NCBI GenBank assembly: GCA_028564675.1 | Contig: JAOVVO010000211.1 | Location: 1-64,000, forward strand | Source of the DNA: Onchocerca lupi | Taxonomy: Eukaryota > Nematoda > Chromadorea > Rhabditida > Onchocercidae | Reading direction: 5' to 3' | DNA length: 64,000 nucleotides | Shown here: positions 26,401 to 37,323 of the stretch, in pieces | Numbering within the stretch: position 1 is the first letter of the stretch | Layout: each line of letters begins with the position of its first letter | The notes under the pieces: generated by a model | Seen by the model: the letters and a program-made list of their open reading frames with translations, nothing else | The model's database searches: none | Told to the model about the DNA's origin: nothing | Made by a program: the position numbers and the translations under genes

Positions 26401-28445
26401 TTGATCACTAATACTGTCAAGTTCTTTGATTTAAATGTCATACCATTTTATAACTAAAGTCGGGCAAGTAATTTCATTCATTTTCGAGCATTGATATAAA
26501 GATTATTTGTGATAATGATTGTGATAGTAGTTAACACTAGCGACTATCGAAAAGTTAATAGTATCGAAATGATCAAAACGTAAAGATACCGTCAAAATCA
26601 TCTCTAAGAGTGGTAGGAAATTCTTGTAAACCATCTATTTCTTGCTTATTGAAATGATCAGGGAATGCTTCCTGCAAAAGATAATAATGAGATATGAAAA
26701 AGACATTGTCTGACGAAAGATCCATATACGGTATCATGGGAGGAAATTGGGATTACTTTGAGTTGTCTGGTTGCATTTGATGTTGGCGCTACGCTCATGA
26801 ATCTCCCGTCGCCAAAGCCTTGACGTAATAGCATATTGCATTCACGTGCTAATGTCCGCGGTGATCGGAATGTTTGGCATTTCTTTTTCATACAACGATA
26901 TGCTGGATATTCCTGAAAAAGAAGGTGAAAAATTCTCTGTATATTTATGTAATGCTCTGAGATAACATAATCTTTTAACTTTTGAGATATTTCAAAAAAC
27001 TATCCTTATGATCTCTACGTTCACGTTTACGTGCTTGCAAAAGATAAGCATGAATATGATATATAAACGTGTAAATGTAAGTTCTTTGCGATAAATAATT
27101 GGCAGGGAATTGCAAAATCATTTTATCATTTTTTAACTTCTGCAAAAAAATATTGTGCATTATTACCTTCACAGTATTCAGGTACTTTACGCGACGCATG
27201 AAAAATTTCATCGATGAGCCACAGCGATGACATGGTATACATTTTTTGGTACACATCAGTTGTAGGTCATCAGTAGGATTAATACGGTGTAATATACTTT
27301 CTTCCGATTGTTCTAAAGTAAGTGCTGAAGGGAAGCTTCAAATGCTTTGTATTATATGAAATAATCGCAACAACTGTCCTGGCATCATCTTTTATATATA
27401 AAAAATATGCATAGTGTTCAGATAAACTATTTTAAATTTGAATGCAGTTTACGATATTTGTAATGATTTTGACTTTCACAAATAGCTTTTTTATAGTTAG
27501 CGCTTACTATCAACACAGTGCACCAAATTGCATACTAATAATTATTATCCTTAATCAAATCTCTTATGCAATATTAAAAGATATCAATTATTAAATGTTC
27601 TAAAACGTGAATAGTTGTTGATTATGCCTTTGATTCACACCAACAATACTTTCATGCATGACATCTGAGCATGTAAAACATGTAAAATATTGAAAAACAT
27701 TGACATTGATTATTAAAATTATAGAAAAATAAGAGGGACAAGAAAACCTGCAGTTATATGATTACTGAAAGTATCTATTAAAGCTTTGCTTATTACATCA
27801 TGCAGTTACGGTAAAATAATGTGGCATGTTTATTGGCATCGTCACATTTTGTAACGATTTGCCGAATGATGGCGAGCAATGTGAATTCGATAATTTAGGT
27901 ATTATCTAAGACTTTCTGAATGTGTTTAATTGAAATATTTGCAATTTTTCTAAATTTGACAAAGCAGACCTTTAAGTGACAATAGTTGAGTTGACGAAGA
28001 TATAGGATTGATTGCAGTTGTAGTAACAACAGCAGATGAGACAGCTTCTCTTTCTTCTTTTTTAGGGAACATTTTATTGGAATCCCTTTGCAAGCAACGA
28101 GAACCATTAATTTCTTCCTGAAAAATTCACTGCTTACTTATTTCTAGAACGTATATTCCAAGCCAAATACTATAAAAGTAATCACTGTAACTGTTAAATA
28201 GGCAAGCTAATTCAGTTGTTCACAATCATTTATTAGTTTTTCTAGATTAAAAATATAAAACAAAAATCTTTCCATCTTTCTGCAGAAATGAGCATCGAAA
28301 TAATCTTTCTGTCGGCCTGATATCCCTTCTGCTTTTTTTATCTATAAAAATAAGATGTAGAAATTTCTTGTCTCACCATAATTTCTTGTTTGATAGCCTG
28401 TATTACACCTTGTCTTCCCATTATTCTATGTATCCATCTGAGCAT
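23471..28445 (-). CDS. unrecognised 510-residue protein with zinc-ribbon-like Cys cluster
   Basis: Eleven exons on the minus strand: 28445-28377, 28117-27970, 27312-27167, 26912-26757, 26671-26590, 26083-25904, 25647-25458, 25082-24961, 24841-24765, 24133-23996 and 23695-23471. All introns are GT-AG and every junction keeps phase, which strongly supports a real gene. I do not recognise the family. The first 70 residues hold a basic stretch (FPKKEEREA). Near residues 90-130 comes CTKKCIPCHRCG and then YRCMKKKCQTFRSPRTL, that is CxxxCxxCxxC followed by CxxxxC, which could bind zinc. The spacing recalls the N-terminal zinc ribbon of ISXO2/Merlin-type transposases, but I see no transposase core. 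Residues 175-255 are probably helical (IICEKEAWYSLRNAKQSLDV). The remainder is rich in Ser, Thr, Asn and Asp and probably disordered. A nuclear regulatory role is only a guess. The start could instead be the in-frame ATG at 28421. Confidence 0.72.
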
Positions 28446-29273
28446 TCGCCATCTATTTTCAAGTTTTAATGCGCCGCCAAAAATTCAAAAAATTTAAATA
28501 CGAAATACAAATATTTCAACTATTTCATGAATTGTTGCGTAAAAAATGACGTATAAGACTTTGTTAGAAAAGCTTATAAAATAATAATAAATAAAGCGTG
28601 CCAGACAAGATATAAAAATGTCTCATTAAAATATTGATATTAAAAGTATTAAGATAATTACAAGTTGACTCTAAGAATTTGAATGCCCCCATCATTTTTC
28701 TCATGAATATGTGAAAAGTAAGGAATAGGTGTAATGAGTAGATCTAATATAGAAGAAAAAAAAAGTATTTGAACAAGATTCCATTTCTAAAATTAATTGA
28801 ATTAATCTACATATCACTTCGATTTTTACTTTGAGCTCATTTTTTTTTTTTAATTTAATTATTGATGCAATAAAGAATGGTACTTCTGAAGGCCTGAAAA
28901 AAACAACTGCTTAAGAAGCTTGAAGTGAATTAAGAAATAATCTTATCTTGTTTCAATTTCACTCGATTTTTTCTAAGTTAAACTTTTTGCTATCTAATGA
29001 ACTTTCTGCAATTTATCGAGAGATCGACTTAAAACTACCGATTAATCCATTTAAGCATAAGATTAAAAAAAGAATTTATGAGAGTTTTTCAGTATAAGAA
29101 TAACAAAAATATTAGAGATTAACAAAAAATTTATCAAAAGGATCAACTTGGCTTTTCAAAGAATTTTTTATTTTCGGAGAACAGCTGAAATATTCTGGAA
29201 TAATTGGACTAATTCAGTATGAAATGAAATTGAATTTACTGCCAGATTAAACACATTTAGGCATCAGAAACAG

Positions 29274-29372
29274 CGAAGGAAGAAAGATACGAGTACATCT
29301 CTTGACACATCGACAAACTTGCTCAACTGGCATTGAGCATCGTACTGTCTCCGAAGGATTCTATTCCTGAAT
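29274..29372 (+). repeat. 0.1 kb repeat, copy 1
   Basis: This segment, containing CTCTTGACACATCGACAAAC, recurs in direct orientation at 31199-31293 at roughly 85-90% identity by eye. It is probably part of the same element family as the Helitron-like sequences to its right. Confidence 0.8.
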
Positions 29373-30418
29373 ATGTTGCACTTCTACCCATACATGGAGA
29401 GCACAATGATAAAAGATTACAGCTTAGGCGATAAAATAAGTGATCGAGAAACTGCCGCTGACGATATATATCCATGTGCATTTGTAACAAAAATATATCT
29501 TGTACATGCAAGAATCCATTTATTTAAGTACAAAAATGTTTGTTGCATTCTCATTCTCACGTAAGTTATGTATGACAAAGATAGTATTTCTTTTGCTTTC
29601 CAAAATTTTAATTTCTATATTTTATTTGGCAAAATCTGACCTATATTCATTGAAATAAAAAACATTCAAATTATCGTTTCATTTAAAGCTATGATAACAC
29701 ATAGTTACAAATATTCTTAGACTAAAATTATAATTTTATTCATTTGATAAATTAAAAGTTTTGTTGTTTCCGGGACAGTCGGAGAAAGCATGAGGAAAAT
29801 GAGGAAGTGAAAAGAAAAATAGGAAAAATTGGTGTAACAGTCATTTTTTCATTTGCAATGTAATTAGAAATAAAATTTTAAGAAATATTTTGTCTTTTCT
29901 TTAAATTTGCATATACAGACGATGACATAAATATGAATGAAAATCTTGATGTTCAATTCATTTTTGTTCGTCATAAACACTGTGCGAAAAGAAATTGATA
30001 AGAGAAATGTGGTGAATTGTTAATTTAAAATTATGAAATTTTCGAATTTAATTTATCTCTCATCTTCTGTTAATAATCAAGGAAACATATGCCATGTATA
30101 TGCAAAGCAAATTAAGCATTAATCAACGAAAACCAAGTTAACTCAAATTTAGGACTAAAGCTGACATAAATATGTGAAACATGAAGTAACAAAGTAACTA
30201 GAATTAGTTGTGCGCATTACATTTTTTAACCTTACTGAATATGACGAAATCCTCATGAATGGAATGAAAGCTTTTGTTTGACGATTTCTAAAAAATTAAA
30301 AGTTTTTGGAATAATTTTTTTTTTCTGTTTTTTTCTCCCTTTTTCATGTTTGAGAGAATTCTATTATTTAAAATGTATTAATTTGAATCAATTGTGAATT
30401 ATTAAAGCTATTATCAAT

Positions 30419-30461
30419 CTATATAAATAAAAATCTAAATGTTCGTTGTTCATTTCAAACT
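30419..30461 (+). mobile_element. Helitron-like element end
   Basis: CTATATAAATAAAAAT followed by ATGTTCGTTGTTC matches the ends at 31021-31053 and 31339 and, inverted, those at 30981-31016 and 34880-34940. AT-rich ends of this kind are common on animal rolling-circle elements; assignment by pattern only. Confidence 0.5.
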
Positions 30462-31016
30462 TGATTTGAAATTTTGAAACATGTGTTTAATTACTTCCTT
30501 TTGACTTCTCACATCTGTGACAGGTAAAATCAAGAGAGTGGACTGAATCTATTGACTACGCTTGTCTTTTACAAAGTGGTATGTTGTTACTTTCGACAAA
30601 ACATTGCAAATTCTTTCCGATTGCTTTGAAATTTTATTGCAACGTTGCATTCAAAAGGCGTTTGTTTTTATATTAAACCTACTTTTTACCTGTCACACCT
30701 TTCCATGCGTATTGCTGGCCTAGTCGAATCACGATAGCAAGAATCATTCTCCAATCCAATCAAATTACAAACCAAATTACAAAAAATTTCAATACTAACG
30801 GATTTTTTTTCTAACAGTAGAAATATGGGTTTTCTCTATTCTTTTTTTCCAGTTAACCAGACTGAGCCACAGCAATTTACGTATATGAAAGGTATGTAAA
30901 AACTTGTACGGATTCGAATGCAATATTTTATCAAAATTTCAAAACAATCAAAGGATAACCTTCGGAGATTTAAGATTTTTGAACAAACGAACATTCGCAT
31001 TTTTATTTATATAAAT
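30462..31016. repeat. 0.55 kb repeat, copy 1
   Basis: This block matches 32643-33190 in direct orientation, at about 90% identity by eye along the full length. Both copies end with a segment that includes TTTTTATTTATATAAAT. The two copies bracket the Helitron protein remnant. They contain a short motif (TAGCAAGAATCATTCTCCAA) found again, inverted or diverged, near 31.63, 34.73, 37.50 and 45.24 kb. Confidence 0.85.
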
Positions 31017-31020
31017 AAAT

Positions 31021-31130
31021 CTATATAAATAAAAATATAAATGTTCGCTGTTCTCATTCTTAAATCACAGAAATTTTTCACCGATTGCTTTGAAATTTTG
31101 ACACAACATTGCATTCGAGTCATAGTTAAA
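31021..31130 (+). mobile_element. Helitron-like element end
   Basis: It begins CTATATAAATAAAAATAT and runs into ATTTTGACACAACATTGCAT. It stands back to back with the inverted end of the 0.55 kb repeat at 30981-31016, giving an imperfect palindrome at the junction. Confidence 0.6.
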
Positions 31131-31198
31131 AGTATATATATATTTTTTCTTTTAAATAATATTTCTTTTTTCTTCTCTCTCTCTCCTGCCCTTCTCAT

Positions 31199-31293
31199 CC
31201 GAAGGAAGAAAGATACGGGTACACCTCTTGACACATCGACAAACTTCCTCACTTGGCACTGAGCATCGTATTGTCTCCAAAGGGTTCCACTTC
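31199..31293 (+). repeat. 0.1 kb repeat, copy 2
   Basis: Direct copy of 29274-29372. It runs up to a GC-richer hairpin region at 31300-31335 (CCAGGCTTCGCTTGTCTGG) that precedes another element end at 31339. Confidence 0.8.
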
Positions 31294-31307
31294 TAAATGA
31301 GTTGGAC

Positions 31308-31510
31308 CCAGCCAGGCTTCGCTTGTCTGGTTTCAGAAGTCTATACAAATAAAAATGACAATGTCCACTTGATCAAAATCTTAAATCTCCGAAAGTTCTT
31401 AAACACGCGCTTTATCTATATTAATTCAAAATTTTTGATATCTGAAAGTCCTTAGCTATTGCTCTGAAATTTTGAAGCAACATTGCCTTCGAATACGCGC
31501 AATTTTTTTT
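31308..31510 (+). mobile_element. Helitron-like hairpin and adjacent element end
   Basis: CCAGGCTTCGCTTGTCTGG near 31313-31332 can fold with CCAG/CTGG arms, like the 3' hairpin of rolling-circle elements. It is followed by CTATACAAATAAAAATGAC at about 31339, the start of a further diverged copy that contains AAATTTTGAAGCAACATTGC near 31467. Confidence 0.45.
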
Positions 31511-31681
31511 TCTTTTTTTTTTTTTTTTATACATGCAATGCTGTAGCTCAGTCCGGTTAAGTGGGAAAAAAGAAAAGAGAGAGCGCTTGTTTCGAATTTG
31601 GGGAAAAAACCGATGGTTTGTAATTTGATTTGTAGTTTGGTTGGATTGGAGAGTGATTCTTGCTACTGTGATTAGGCTAAG

Positions 31682-32400
31682 TCAGCAATAAATGTGAAAA
31701 GGTTTTTTGCATCTTGTGTGACAGAGATGAATTCTGTTGAGAAAGGTTTTAATAATGAATGAGAAGTGAATCCTGTTGAGAAAGGTTCTAGTGATGAAGA
31801 GTGATTCTTCGTAACAAACAATTATCAGAGAATATCTAGGCAAATTGATAATTGGGTTATTCTTTCCTTCGTTGCTGATGTTCAATTGAATTGTCGAATT
31901 GTTGAATTTTTGTTGATCATCTAGCAACGGAAGCAGGTAGCCAGCTTTATGATAACTTTATCCTTTCATTTTGAAAGTTGGCATGACTTGTGTTTTTACG
32001 ATTTCTGCGCCAAATGACGTCATTTGCAAGCACGAGTTATTCCTGATTTTAGATAGGAAATGTTTTGAATCGGCAGTATATTCGGCAAGCAAAATTTTTA
32101 ATGGCTCTGGCGGCTCTTCAAGTTGAGAGGGTCTAATCTCAACGAAGCAATGCATGTCTCTCATTTATTCATTAAATTTTAGAACTTTGTAATAAGGACA
32201 CATTTCAGTCATAACGCTGATGAAAACATGCGGGCTCAAACTATAATCATCAGCAGGATGGTACCGGAATGCAATACGATTGTAATCACGTGGTCGCTAA
32301 ACACGGAATCGTCTTTGAAGCTGATCTGTTTCTCGAAGACTCTCAATCTGTCGTGCTCATTCTGTTCAGAACAAAGCAGATCTGAAGCTGCAGAACACGA
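31682..32400 (-). pseudogene. decayed Helitron Rep/helicase N-terminal region
   Basis: Read on the minus strand in one frame from about 32360 to 31700, with several in-frame stops, this segment shows the conserved block that precedes the Rep domain in Helitron proteins. In order: an Arg-rich lead, AFRYHPADDYSL, a degenerate Cys motif (MTEMCPYYKVLKF, where the family has CxxC), then LEEPPEPLK, SKHFLSKIR, LQMTSFG, MPTFK and YHKAGYLLPL. These motifs are characteristic of animal Helitron helicase-like domains. Stops interrupt it near 32313, 32167 and 31948, and the helicase itself is absent, so it cannot encode a working protein. It sits between the two 0.55 kb repeats. Further upstream the frame is lost. 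Confidence 0.85.
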
Positions 32401-32642
32401 TCGACAGTCTTTACAACTTTGCATTCTCAAAGCTGGCTGCATGTCGCTCTGCTCGCATTTGAGCCATTCTTATCTTGTTTGCTCCTGCGCTGATGTCCTT
32501 CCTTCTACAATTCAATTGGCAATTAATCACTGTGATACTTACGTTCTGTGCGATTGCGACGACCTAATTTGATCTTCTGCAAGGCATTACTTGGATGAAT
32601 TAAAACAGATCGATTGCACTCGAATTGTCTTCGACATTATTT

Positions 32643-33190
32643 GGATTTGAAATTTTGAAACATGTGTTTAATTACTTCCTTTTGACTTCTCACATCTGTG
32701 ACAGGTAAAATCAAGTGAGTGGACTGAATCTATTGACTACGCTTGTCTTTTGCAAAGTGGTATGTTGTTACTTTCGACAAAACATTGCAAATTCTTTCCG
32801 ATTGCTTTGAAATTTTATTGCAACGTTGCATTCAAAAGGCGTGTATTTCTATATTACACCTACTTTTTACCTGTCACACCTTTCCATGCCTATTGCTGGC
32901 CTAATCGAATCACCGTTGCAAGAATCATTCTCCAATCCAACCAAACAACAAACCAAGTTATAAAGAATTTCAATATTAACTGGTTTTTTTTCCAACAGTA
33001 GAAATGCGGAATTTCCCGATTCTTTTTTTTCCAGTTAACCAGATTGAGTTACAGCAGCTTACGTACATGAAAAGTATGTAAAAACTTGTATGTATTCGAA
33101 TACAATTTTTATCAAAATTTAAAAGCAATCAGTGGAGAACTTTCGGAGATTTAAGATTTTGAACAAACGAACATTTATATTTTTATTTAT
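32643..33190. repeat. 0.55 kb repeat, copy 2
   Basis: Direct copy of 30462-31016. It starts exactly where the reading frame of the Helitron remnant fades, about 2.2 kb after copy 1. Confidence 0.85.
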
Positions 33191-33300
33191 ATAAATATAT
33201 TAATAAATATATTCATCTTCTCTGTTCTTACTCTTAAATTCCAAAAGTTTTCCACCGATTTTTTTGAAATTTTGACACAACATTGCATTGAATCACACGT
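33191..33300 (+). mobile_element. diverged Helitron-like element end
   Basis: ATTTTGACACAACATTGCAT at 33270-33289 matches the end at 31096-31115, in the same orientation and again directly after a 0.55 kb repeat copy. Confidence 0.5.
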
Positions 33301-33479
33301 ATGTCAAATAAAAGCATGTTTTTTTGATAAACCCTTTTTTCTTTCTCTCTCTTTTTCTTTTCTTCCCTTCTCATCCCTAGCCTTTTTTCCATTCTCTCTC
33401 TTTTTTACTTCACCTTTTCCCTCCTTTCTATGGTTACTTCTTATTTCCTTCGTCCATAATATTTTCTCATGATTTATGA

Positions 33480-34795
33480 TAAAAAGGACGAATAAAGGGA
33501 AGATGTTGGCGAAGTCAAAGGATGTAATCATAGTGAACAAAATTATACAGCTCGATCCTTTTGAAAGCCGAAAGATGGCAAACAGGACCATGACAATTAT
33601 TGTGAACAAGAAGTGCTAAAGGTCAGGTGGTGCGACATAGTTTCAAAGTGACGATAAACATGTTTGCCACCAAAACGCTCTAATGTATGCGGCCAACCAA
33701 TCAAGAGGCAACACATGAAGATCAGGTAAAGGATTTCGGAAAACGAAATTTAGCATATGTTCAAATAATCAAAGTACTATTTTATAAAATTTTCCTTCAT
33801 GATTCTTTACTTACAATGAATATGCATGAATGTTACGATCTGATATGCGATTCTCTGTAATTCATCTTTGTCTCCTATTCTCCAACTTAATATTCAATAC
33901 TTATTAAGGGAAACTAATTTACTTATCTATTTTAATTCTCATTTTTGTTGAGATATCCTAATTTTATCTTTAATAACAAAAAAATCATAGACTTATTTAA
34001 TTATTTCAGTCCTATGATCGCGCCCATATATCATGTCTAGAATACTAAAAATAATACTATAAAAGGAAATGTTATCCGTCATAAGATATCTCTGACCATT
34101 ACAACGCTTCAATTCGATTTAACCTGCGATTTCTCTTTCATTATTTTTTACTATTAATACCCTGTTTTCAACCCTTCATTAAACTTTATCAATTCCAAAC
34201 CCCAAATAAACTCAAATAATTTTCTTACTATCTGTAAAACAAGTAAAAAAAAATATTCAAGCTATCGATTTTACCTACGATATTGGTCTATAAATCGCAC
34301 TGTAATGTAGTTATAGCAATAAATTATGTCATAATAACGCTTTTATCACACAGTAAATTCGTCTGCTCAATCAATCAATCTCCAATTTCTCTAAACAAAA
34401 ATATTTCATAAGAAGAGGAAGAGGACCCGAAAAAATTTGAAAAATTTGGATCTGGAGTTCAAATTCAAGTTTGTAGTTCTTACACCGACACAGCAATAGC
34501 AACAATCCGACAATTCAGTTGAGCAGTATTCATATGAGCTACGAAGGAAAGAATAACCTAGTGATCAGTTTGACTGGATATTTTCTCTGTGTGTATATAT
34601 TATAAATAAATTATATTTGATTTGCGTTATTTGTTACAAAAAATTACTCTTCCATCAATCAATAAAATATTCTTAACAGAGTTCGCTTCTGTCACACAAG
34701 ACATAGAAGATTTTTTCGACACCTGTTGCTGATTTAGCCGAGCTACAATAGCAAGAAGAAGCATTCCCCAATCCAACTAGATTATAATCCAAATT
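33480..34795 (-). repeat. dispersed repeat family, inverted copy
   Basis: On the minus strand this stretch contains the same ordered landmarks as the plus-strand copies at 37483-38140 and 45190-46270: a GATTGGATTGGAG-like segment (near 34760), GAGCGTTTTGGTGGCAAACATG (near 33680), a CTGACCTTTAGCACTTCTTG-like segment and ATGATTACATCCTTTGACTTC. No coding capacity was recognised, so it is probably a non-autonomous transposable element. Confidence 0.7.
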
Positions 34796-34827
34796 ACAGC
34801 AACGTATATATTAAAAAATATATAAAA

Positions 34828-34985
34828 GCATGCGCTTATTCGAATACAACGTTGTGTCAAAAGTTCAAAGCAATCGATGCTCACTTTCAAAGATTTAAGA
34901 TTTTGAACAAATGAACACTCACATTTTTCATTTATATAAACTAGCTGCAACCGCTCTAGCAATACGTGGCCGGACTCAGCTAGTT
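34828..34985 (-). mobile_element. Helitron-like end with terminal inverted-repeat hairpin
   Basis: The inverted end sequence (AAATTTAAG-type core, then CATTTTTCATTTATATAAA) runs into AACTAGCTG (34939-34947) and its exact inverted copy CAGCTAGTT (34977-34985), around a GC-rich loop with CGTGGCCGG. Short end-proximal hairpins next to a CTAG-type sequence are typical of rolling-circle elements. Confidence 0.5.
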
Positions 34986-36008
34986 CTAAAAAGAAAATTA
35001 ATAAAGCAAATTATAATACATTGATTGATTATTCGAATTAATTGAATGATTTTATCCATGTGTGTGGACTTAAATAAAAATGTAAAAACAAAAACGGAAA
35101 ACCAGATGCAAAAAATACGAATGTAAAAATTGAGACGCAGATAAAAAGAAAACAAATGAATTAAAATTGAAATTTGTGTTTTAGAAGTGATTGAACATTT
35201 TTTTTTGATACGATTATTAGAAAATAAGCAAGAATTATAAGATAACTGCAATGTCCTGTGTGTTTCATGTAATTTGTCTCGTTATAACAATTGTTCTTTC
35301 ACAGAAACTTCTAGATAAATTATCGAAAAAGTCATTATATTCATCGAAATATTAAAAAATCAAATATAGAAATTAATAAAAAACTCGTCTTTATGAATGT
35401 ATTAGAACATCAGACTTGGTCAAAAATACTGAAACTGAACATCTCTAGAAAATTCAATAAGATGAACGAAATATTTTTAGTTTTCAACGAAATGATGAAT
35501 CAATGCATCCGGTGCAGATACCATGTTCCAGTAATCGTTTCAGATATTTGGTAATTTGAAATCCCGACAAAAAGAGCAAATTATTTATTGAATTTCAGGA
35601 TTTTTCTTTAAATTGGTCCCTTTTTTTTCCTATCTGTCATTTTATCTGATCTTATATCAGATATCAAAAAGAAAAAAAAAGAAGAAAGATACCAAGCATT
35701 GTTTATCTCAACTTTTTTCGGATAAAGTTTAGATTTCATAGATTTCAAGTTACTAGTTATTAAATTTTCCGACACTTTAAAATAAAAGGTTTCAAGTATT
35801 TTAATTTTTAAAAACTTATCCATCTTTCGATAACCTTTCTGTCTTTATTTTATAGCGAATATCTATTATTTTAAATAACTGAAATATTAAAAAATTGGCT
35901 CCAATTAAAATCGCTGACGACAACAGTTAGTGAAAACAGGGCAACAAACAAAATAAACATTTTCAAAATAAAGACATTTAGCGTGACCGATCCAGCCAAC
36001 TTATGGTG

Positions 36009-36024
36009 ACCGGCCGTGGCCGGT
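36009..36024. other. GC palindrome, ACCGGCC-GT-GGCCGGT
   Basis: Perfect 7-base arms with a 2-base centre, standing out in very AT-rich DNA. It is followed at once by a doubled GGCGTGGTC motif and then by an inverted Helitron-like end at about 36158-36290, so it is probably an element hairpin. Confidence 0.55.
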
Positions 36025-36036
36025 TCCCGGTTAATG

Positions 36037-36089
36037 CAGAAAGTAGGCGTGGTCAAAAACTAGTGGTCAGAAAGAAGGCGTGGTCAAAA
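36037..36089. repeat. two tandem copies of a 22-base unit
   Basis: CAGAAAGTAGGCGTGGTCAAAA at 36037-36058 recurs with one change at 36068-36089. Part of its reverse complement (TGACCACGCCT) also occurs at 7685-7695. Confidence 0.8.
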
Positions 36090-36157
36090 AATCCATTTTG
36101 CTCACTTACTTTTACCTATTACAGATGTGATAAGTTACAAAAAAAAGTGAATAAATC

Positions 36158-36290
36158 TGTCTAAGAACATGCGCCTATTCGAATTCAATCTTGCTTCAAA
36201 ATTTCAAATCAATCGGTAAAATATTTCCAAGAATTTAAGGTTTGTAACAAGGAAAATTCACATTTTTATTTTTATGAAAGATATAAACAA
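36158..36290 (-). mobile_element. inverted Helitron-like element end
   Basis: It shares the pattern of the end at 34828-34940: a GCGCCTATTCGAATTCAA segment, then AATCAATCGG, then a tail with TTCACATTTTTATTTTTAT. Diverged but recognisable. Confidence 0.5.
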
Positions 36291-37321
36291 TTGTTTATTT
36301 TGTTTGTTGAAGCAAAAACTTTTTTCATTGTTACTGAAATTTACTGCTCACTTTTTTTGGAAACAGATAGATATACTTCATTCTTTTTTTCAGTAAAAAG
36401 ATTAGTTTGAAGTTTTTGTCTGCAATCTCTTAAATATAGAATTATATTCTTTCAGTCACATTGTTGCATCGTTTTTCGTTCAAGAACAAGCATTAGGTTG
36501 AATTATAACGACTGTTCAAGGGAAACAGAATTCAGTCGTTATAACTACAGAAAATTATAGAAAAAACAGTCGTTATAGTTATAGAAAATTAATATAGAGT
36601 TTATTTTTGTTTAAAAAAAAGAAAAAAATGGAAAAAAAAATAAATCCTATATCAATTTAAATTTATTTCGAAATTTATACTTTTTTTTATTCGTTAATTT
36701 GCAGAATATAATTTATCATTTTGCTTAGGACTTGATAAAACAGAAGTTCTTGATAGTCTATATACAAGATCAGCGAAACTCATTTTATTTAGACATTTAT
36801 TAAGGAATATTCTTCTATTATTGTTACTGTTGTTTCTTACTTCTCATATTAAACCAGTGTTGATAAAATGAGTTCCAAATAATTTAAATGGTTACTGAAA
36901 ATTTCGATTAAACAAGTTTTTTTGTTAATATCTTAAATATCCACAATAATTAACACATAAAATATATTTCAAGGAAAGATAATATGCTAAAACTTATTAA
37001 TTTCTGCAGCAACAGTGATTCGAAAAAGAAAATTAGTAAGATGGAAATTTATATAATTAATATCCAGCGTATATCGGATTTAACCAGTTATACTAATAAG
37101 GAATTTGTACTACAATGTTTCGTTTTTGTTTTGATGACTTTATTCATTTATAGACTAAGTGATTAATGAGAACGGAATGGATAACACTGTGTCAGCATCA
37201 TTTGTCACAAATTCTTATGTAACAATATAATGACAATTCAGGTACACACGTCCCATGTTTTTGTCAAGCACTGAATGTCCAATAAAATTAATTATCCGAA
37301 CCATTCCTTGAATGAATTCAT

Positions 37322-37323
<2 letters not shown>

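Noticed and set aside
26975..27166. possible extra exon (basic stretch QARKRERRDHK) between the third and fourth exons of the orphan gene
   Set aside because: It has an acceptor-like start, but all usable GT donors leave phase 1, whereas the next exon is open only in phase 0. The flanking exons join directly in phase 0 without it.
31007..31348. 113-codon minus-strand frame (LAGSNSFRSGTLWRQYDAQC)
   Set aside because: Lies wholly within element ends and repeat copies that recur non-coding elsewhere.
32228..32572. 114-codon plus-strand frame rich in Cys and Ser
   Set aside because: It is antisense to the Helitron remnant, and its composition reflects the Arg/Gln-rich code on the other strand.
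33272..33609. overlapping frames with basic and hydrophobic low-complexity peptides on both strands
   Set aside because: They arise from a CT-rich tract next to the inverted dispersed repeat; no protein features.
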